Assembly (NCBI GenBank): GCA_031276475.1
Contig: JAISMZ010000006.1
Coordinates: 1 to 16,643, forward strand
Direction of reading: 5' to 3'
Length of the DNA: 16,643 bases
Source: Coriobacteriales bacterium
GTDB taxonomy: Bacteria; Actinomycetota; Coriobacteriia; Coriobacteriales; UBA8131
Shown: piece after piece, positions 12,651 to 16,643 of the stretch
Position numbering within the stretch: the first letter of the stretch is position 1
Layout of the letters: each line of letters starts with the position of its first letter
The notes under the pieces: generated by a model
Databases searched by the model: none
Told to the model about the DNA's origin: nothing
Seen by the model: the letters and a program-made list of their open reading frames with translations, nothing else
Program-made: the position numbers and the translations under genes

Positions 12651-15572
12651 TTACCGTTTTCGAGCGGCCTCCAGCGCATCGTCAAGCCCGGAGGCGTCTT
12701 TGCCGCCGGCTTGGGCCATCGCCGCCTTGCCGCCACCGCCACCTTTGATGGCTGGCGCAATGCGTTTGATAACCGCGCCGGCGTCAAAGCCGGCCGCAAC
12801 CGCCTCAGGTGTCGCGGCCGCCAGCAACAGCGGCGCCCCCTGCTCGGTGATGCTGGCGAGTACGGCGGCCAGGCCCTTATCGGCGCCGGTGGCGGCGCTG
12901 GCAGCAGAACCCGTGGTGGCGGCCTGCGGCGGCGCGGTGGGAGCTGGGGCGACGGGGTCAGCCGCAGCACGTTCGCGCAGCTTGTCCCAAAGCGTGCGCA
13001 GACCCTGCACGTCAAGGCCGTCCTGGCGGGCAACAACGTAGCGGTAACCTCTGTCCTGCGCCGCCGCCAGCAGCTCCTCGGCGCCTGCTCCAAGCGTTTT
13101 TGCACGTAAGGCTCTGAGCTCGGATTCCTGCTCGGCAGCGCGGTTCTTAAGCTGGGCTGCGCGCTCGGGCACCTCGGCGGGCGCGCATTGCAGGCTTTCG
13201 GCTGCGGCCAGCAGCTGGGCTTCAACACGGTTCAGGTACTCCAGCGCGTCAAAACTGGTCACCGCCTCGATACGACGGATGTTGGCGCCGACGCTTGACT
13301 CAGCGGTAATCTTAACCAAACCGATCTGGGCAGTATGCTCAACGTGTGTCCCGCCGCAAAGCTCGCGGGAGTGCTCGCCGGCCTGAAGTACCCGCACCTG
13401 CTCGCCGTACTTCTCGCCAAACAGTGCTGTCACGCCCTCGGCGCGGGCTGCGTCAAGCGAGGTCTGATAGGAGCTGACGACGCTGTCCTCCATGATCAGG
13501 TTGTTCGCCAGCTGCTCGATGGCCGTCAGCTGTTCGCGGGTCAGAGCCGAAAAATGGGTGAAGTCAAAGCGCAAGTGATCGGAAGCCACCAACGATCCAG
13601 CCTGCTTAACATGGTCGCCGAGCACCACGCGCAGGGCATGGTGCAGCAGATGGGTGGCGGTATGGTTGCGCTGAATGCGCTCGCGACGAACCGTGTCGAT
13701 CTGCGCCAGCACCTCGTCACCCACCGCCAACGTGCCGTCAATGCGGCCGTTATGGGCGTAGAGTGCGCCGGCGACTATCTGGGTATCGCTAACCGTCAGA
13801 CTGCCTTCGCCTCCGGTGGGCAGGTCGTTGCCGTTGTTAACGGTGAGCAGACCGCTGTCGCCCACCTGACCGCCCATCTCAGCGTAGAATGGCGTACGAT
13901 CCAAAAAGACCTGAACCAGCTGGCCGTCGCTGGCACGAGCGACCGACTCGCCCTCTGAGACGATCGCCAGCACCTTGGCATGCAGGCTATATTGGGTGTA
14001 ACCGTGAAAGTGGGTGGGACCAAAATCGCTGAGCAGATTGCTGTAAACGTCCTGAAAGCTCTGCCAGGCATCATCTTTGGCGTGAGCCCGGGCGCGTGAG
14101 CGCTGGTCGGCCATCTGCTGGTCAAAGCCTTCGCGGTCAACCTCCACGCCGCGCTCGGCGGCGATCTCAACCGTTAGATCGATGGGAAAACCAAAGCGGT
14201 CGTGCAGCTCAAAGGCGACAGCACCGGGAAGTTGGGCCTGCGACGAGCCGGCGCATTCCTCCCCCACACCCTTCTCGGCTTGCGTACGCGCCACGGTGAC
14301 GAGGTGCTGGTCGAGGTAGCTTTGGCCCTGGCGCAGCGTCTGGGCAAAGCGCTCCTCCTCAGTAGCGACTATCCGCTCGATCAGGGCGCGGTTCTCGGCG
14401 AGCTCGGGATAGACCGGGCCCATCTCGGCAATCACTGCCTGCACAAAGTGGCCGAGGAAGGGCGGCTCGATGCCAAGCAGTTGGCCGTGGCGCATGGCCC
14501 GGCGCAACAGGCGGCGCAAGACGTAGCCGCGCCGCTCGTTGGAAGGCAGGATGCCATCGCCAATCATGAAGGTCACGGCACGGGCGTGGTCGGCGACGAT
14601 GCGCATCGAGAGATCGTCGCGGGCGGTGGAGGTGGCGGCTGCGACAGTGCTATCAGCAAAAACAGCCCGCGGCGCAAAGCTTGCCGGGGCAGCATCAGCG
14701 GAAGCGACGGTGGCCTGCGCGGGGACAGGGCTGGCCACCGAAGCGACGCCAACGGCGGCAGGTCGTGCGTCATCACCAAAACGGTTGCCGTAGGATTTGC
14801 CGCTGAGCCGCTCGGCAACGGCAATCAGGCCGCGCAGGATGTCGGTCTCGTAGTTGGATTGGACACCCTGGAGGATGGCGGCGGTGCGCTCCAGGCCCAT
14901 ACCGGTGTCGATGTTGCGCTTGGGCAGCGGCACCAACGTAGCGTCCTCCTGGCGGTCGTATTGGGTAAAGACGCAGTTCCAGTACTCCAAAAAGCGATCG
15001 CAGTCGCAGCCGGGAGCGCAGTCGGGGCTACCGCAGCCAAACTCGGGACCCTGGTCGTAGTACAGCTCGCTGCACGGGCCGCAGGGACCGGTCGCGCCCG
15101 CCATCCAGAAGTTGTCCTCAGCGCCGAGTCGCGTGATGTGGCTGTCGGGCACGCCAAGGGACTTCCAGATCTCAACCGTCTCGTCATCATCCAGATAGAC
15201 GGTAAAATGCAGGCGCTCGGGGTCAAAGCCCAGAACCTCGGTTGAAAACTCGTAGGCCCATGCGCACATTTCCTTTTTAAAGTAGGCACCAAAGGAAAAG
15301 TTGCCGAGCATCTCAAAGAAGCTGAGATGGCGGCCCGTGGTGCCGATGATGTCAATGTCGGTAGTGCGCACGCATTTCTGTACGCTGGTAGCGCCGATAA
15401 AGGGCTTTTCCAATTGTTTTTGCTGGAGAAAATAGGGCTTGAACTGAACCATGCCGGCGCTGGTTAAAAGCAGTGAGGGGTCATCGGGAACGAGCGAGGA
15501 TGAAGGGACACGCCTGCAGCCCTTAGCCTCAAAGAAAGCTTGGAATTTTTCGCGTAACTCAGAGCTATTCAT
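12651..15572 (-). CDS. alaS: Alanyl-tRNA synthetase, with Ala-rich insertions
   Basis: AlaRS charges tRNA-Ala and edits mischarged Ser/Gly. The 973-residue product is about 90 longer than the usual ~880. Order: catalytic domain with TSAGMVQFKPYF (37-48), RTTDIDIIGTTGRH (69-82), GPCGPCSELYYD (162-173) and IDTGMGLERTAA (221-232); tRNA-binding part with RRGYVLRRLLRRAMRHG (347-363); editing domain with the zinc set His637, His641 (HTATHLLHH), Cys739 and His743 (CGGTHVEH); C-Ala domain ending in GGGGGKAAMAQAGG (944-957). A cysteine cluster CGSPDCAPGCDC (180-191) may bind metal. Residues 267-319 (19 Ala of 53) and about 868-899 are low-complexity Ala/Pro/Ser/Thr insertions. ATG at 15572 was chosen over 15590 because GGAG lies nine bases upstream. 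It overlaps the AI-2E gene by eight bases, leaving no room for a separate leader. Confidence 0.96.
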   Translation of the reverse strand: MNSSELREKFQAFFEAKGCRRVPSSSLVPDDPSLLLTSAGMVQFKPYFLQQKQLEKPFIGATSVQKCVRTTDIDIIGTTGRHLSFFEMLGNFSFGAYFKKEMCAWAYEFSTEVLGFDPERLHFTVYLDDDETVEIWKSLGVPDSHITRLGAEDNFWMAGATGPCGPCSELYYDQGPEFGCGSPDCAPGCDCDRFLEYWNCVFTQYDRQEDATLVPLPKRNIDTGMGLERTAAILQGVQSNYETDILRGLIAVAERLSGKSYGNRFGDDARPAAVGVASVASPVPAQATVASADAAPASFAPRAVFADSTVAAATSTARDDLSMRIVADHARAVTFMIGDGILPSNERRGYVLRRLLRRAMRHGQLLGIEPPFLGHFVQAVIAEMGPVYPELAENRALIERIVATEEERFAQTLRQGQSYLDQHLVTVARTQAEKGVGEECAGSSQAQLPGAVAFELHDRFGFPIDLTVEIAAERGVEVDREGFDQQMADQRSRARAHAKDDAWQSFQDVYSNLLSDFGPTHFHGYTQYSLHAKVLAIVSEGESVARASDGQLVQVFLDRTPFYAEMGGQVGDSGLLTVNNGNDLPTGGEGSLTVSDTQIVAGALYAHNGRIDGTLAVGDEVLAQIDTVRRERIQRNHTATHLLHHALRVVLGDHVKQAGSLVASDHLRFDFTHFSALTREQLTAIEQLANNLIMEDSVVSSYQTSLDAARAEGVTALFGEKYGEQVRVLQAGEHSRELCGGTHVEHTAQIGLVKITAESSVGANIRRIEAVTSFDALEYLNRVEAQLLAAAESLQCAPAEVPERAAQLKNRAAEQESELRALRAKTLGAGAEELLAAAQDRGYRYVVARQDGLDVQGLRTLWDKLRERAAADPVAPAPTAPPQAATTGSAASAATGADKGLAAVLASITEQGAPLLLAAATPEAVAAGFDAGAVIKRIAPAIKGGGGGKAAMAQAGGKDASGLDDALEAARKR

Positions 15573-16643
15573 GGTGGTTTTCTCCGTCATTTTTGGCTGG
15601 CGAGGTTGGTGCGTCGGTCGCCCCCTGCATCCTGTCAGTTGCCGAAGCAGCGATTGGCGTGACCGGCGCGGTTGTTTCGGGTGGTGCGACAACTTTCTCT
15701 GACACCGCCTGCCCAGTTCTGGCTTTTAATTTTGCCCAAGGTCGCATTCGTGCCTGATCGGCTGTTAGCTTCGGTCGCTTCTGCGGCTTTTTATGCAGAC
15801 GCAGCGCAGCGTCCAGCGCCCGTTGTTCCTGCTCACCAATGCCCGCAGGATCATTCGACTGATCGTTTAGCGTACCATCACTGGCGTCGATCAACGGGTC
15901 GAGCTCAGGAGCCGCCCGGCCTTTAAAAATTGCACCCTTGCGGGAAACGATGTGACGGCTGGTGCGCTTCTCAAAATAATAGACGAATATCGACTTGAGC
16001 GCCGCTGTCAGGGGAATCGCACAGAGCATGCCGAAGATACCTCCCAGAGCACCGCCAGCAATCAAGACCACAAGGATAATGCTGGGATGCAACTCCACGG
16101 TGCCAGCCATCACCCGCGGCGAGATGAAGTTGTCGGTTATCTGCTGCGGCAAAATGGTACCAACGATGGCCAGCAGGGCGGTAAAGGGACTGACGAAAAG
16201 CCCCAGTAAGGCCACGACGATAGCGGCAATCGAGGAGCCGATGAAGGGGATGAAAACCATCGTCGCGGTGAACACGCCGAGTACCAGCGGATAGGGCATG
16301 CCGATGAAGTAATAGCTGATGCCGGCCATCGTGCCCGTGCAAAGGCAGCCTACAACCATACCTTTCAGATAGCCGCCGAGCGAACGCGAGAAGGCGTTAG
16401 CGATGAAGAGGGCATCGGTGCGAAAACGTGGACCGATAATGATCATCACCTCGCGGGAGATGCGAGGCAGATCTTTCAGTACCCAAAAACCGACAACCAG
16501 CGAAACAAAGGCCACGAGAAGACCATTGGCCACACGGCTACCAGCGTCCACCAATGCCGATGCCGAACCAGATGCCAGGTCGGTTGCGGCTTTGGATATC
16601 TGGCTGCCGATGGTCATCAGTATCTGTTGAACCGTCTGGTCCT
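15565..16643 (-). CDS. AI-2E-family (UPF0118) membrane protein, C-terminal part (partial)
   Basis: The frame is open to the right edge, so the start lies outside the window; 358 residues are visible. The Met at 16617 is probably internal because the first membrane segments of the family are missing. Membrane segments include VANGLLVAFVSLVVGFWVL, a KGMVVGCLCTGTMAGISYYF region and the long hydrophobic run around FIPFIGSSIAAIVVALLGLF. The family block NFISPRVMAGTVELHPSI, then GGALGGIFGMLCAIPLTAAL, identifies it. The family includes E. coli TqsA and ion/proton antiporters; the substrate here is unknown. About 135 residues after the last membrane segment form a charged, then Thr/Ala/Pro-rich tail. 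The gene ends in TAG overlapping alaS; a relative (yrrI) also lies near alaS in Bacillus. Confidence 0.88.
   Translation of the reverse strand, partial: DQTVQQILMTIGSQISKAATDLASGSASALVDAGSRVANGLLVAFVSLVVGFWVLKDLPRISREVMIIIGPRFRTDALFIANAFSRSLGGYLKGMVVGCLCTGTMAGISYYFIGMPYPLVLGVFTATMVFIPFIGSSIAAIVVALLGLFVSPFTALLAIVGTILPQQITDNFISPRVMAGTVELHPSIILVVLIAGGALGGIFGMLCAIPLTAALKSIFVYYFEKRTSRHIVSRKGAIFKGRAAPELDPLIDASDGTLNDQSNDPAGIGEQEQRALDAALRLHKKPQKRPKLTADQARMRPWAKLKARTGQAVSEKVVAPPETTAPVTPIAASATDRMQGATDAPTSPAKNDGENHHE
15582..15585 (-). promoter_or_regulatory. Ribosome binding site that sets the alaS start
   Basis: GGAG on the - strand lies nine bases before the ATG at 15572 and inside the end of the AI-2E gene. 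The alternative in-frame ATG at 15590 has only a C/A-rich sequence in front of it, so it is less likely. Confidence 0.55.

Noticed and set aside
11986..13041. 351-codon open frame on the + strand
   Set aside because: It lies antisense to mltG, ruvX and alaS, all well supported by motifs; the product is an Arg/Pro/Ala-rich high-GC shadow with no recognisable domain.
12647..13228. Extended N-terminus of ruvX running into alaS
   Set aside because: The frame is open but the added ~194 residues are Arg/Pro/Ala-rich shadow; the family starts at MRYLALDIG (12646).
14202..15245. 347-codon open frame on the + strand
   Set aside because: It is wholly antisense to alaS, whose conserved motifs cover the same span. 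Long antisense frames are common in GC-rich codon usage.
15573..15692. T-box or other leader regulating alaS
   Set aside because: The alaS start overlaps the AI-2E coding sequence and nothing resembling a T-box was seen; any such element would have to precede the AI-2E gene, outside the window.

Overview
The window is GC-rich, tightly packed bacterial chromosome made almost entirely of conserved housekeeping genes. No phage, transposase, CRISPR, rRNA or tRNA signal was seen. The high GC, frequent GTG starts and joining of gene neighbourhoods known from Firmicutes (glmU-prs-pth, alaS-ruvX-mltG, yqeG-aroE, aroQ-pepP) point to an actinobacterium, most likely class Coriobacteriia. That placement is inference from gene content and layout, not from a marker gene.

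Left block (1-1849, + strand): the 3' end of glmU, then prs (PRPP synthetase) and pth (peptidyl-tRNA hydrolase), an apparent operon with glmU and prs overlapping by one base. A 224-base gap follows, holding a long three-tier inverted repeat (1913-2018). Next is a HAD-family hydrolase on the - strand (2074-2787), convergent with pth.

Middle accessory segment (2788-3836): a 337-base divergent intergenic region leads into two overlapping + strand genes. The first encodes a membrane-anchored YxeA-like (DUF1093-type) protein and the second an unrecognised protein with three membrane segments. The stretch looks more AT-rich than its neighbours and ends in a hairpin shared with the convergent femX-like gene. 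This pair is the least understood protein-coding part of the window.

Right block (3837-16643, - strand): twelve genes in one direction with gaps of at most 50 bases and repeated 4-base stop/start overlaps. In transcription order: AI-2E-family membrane protein (5' end outside the window), alaS, ruvX, mltG, yqeG-like phosphatase, aroE, aroC, aroK, aroB, aroQ, pepP, femX-like. They combine translation (alaS), a Holliday-junction resolvase-like/rRNA-processing factor (ruvX), peptidoglycan processing (mltG, femX-like) and five of the seven shikimate-pathway steps; DAHP synthase and EPSP synthase are not here. AlaS carries two Ala-rich low-complexity insertions. All genes wholly inside the window look intact.
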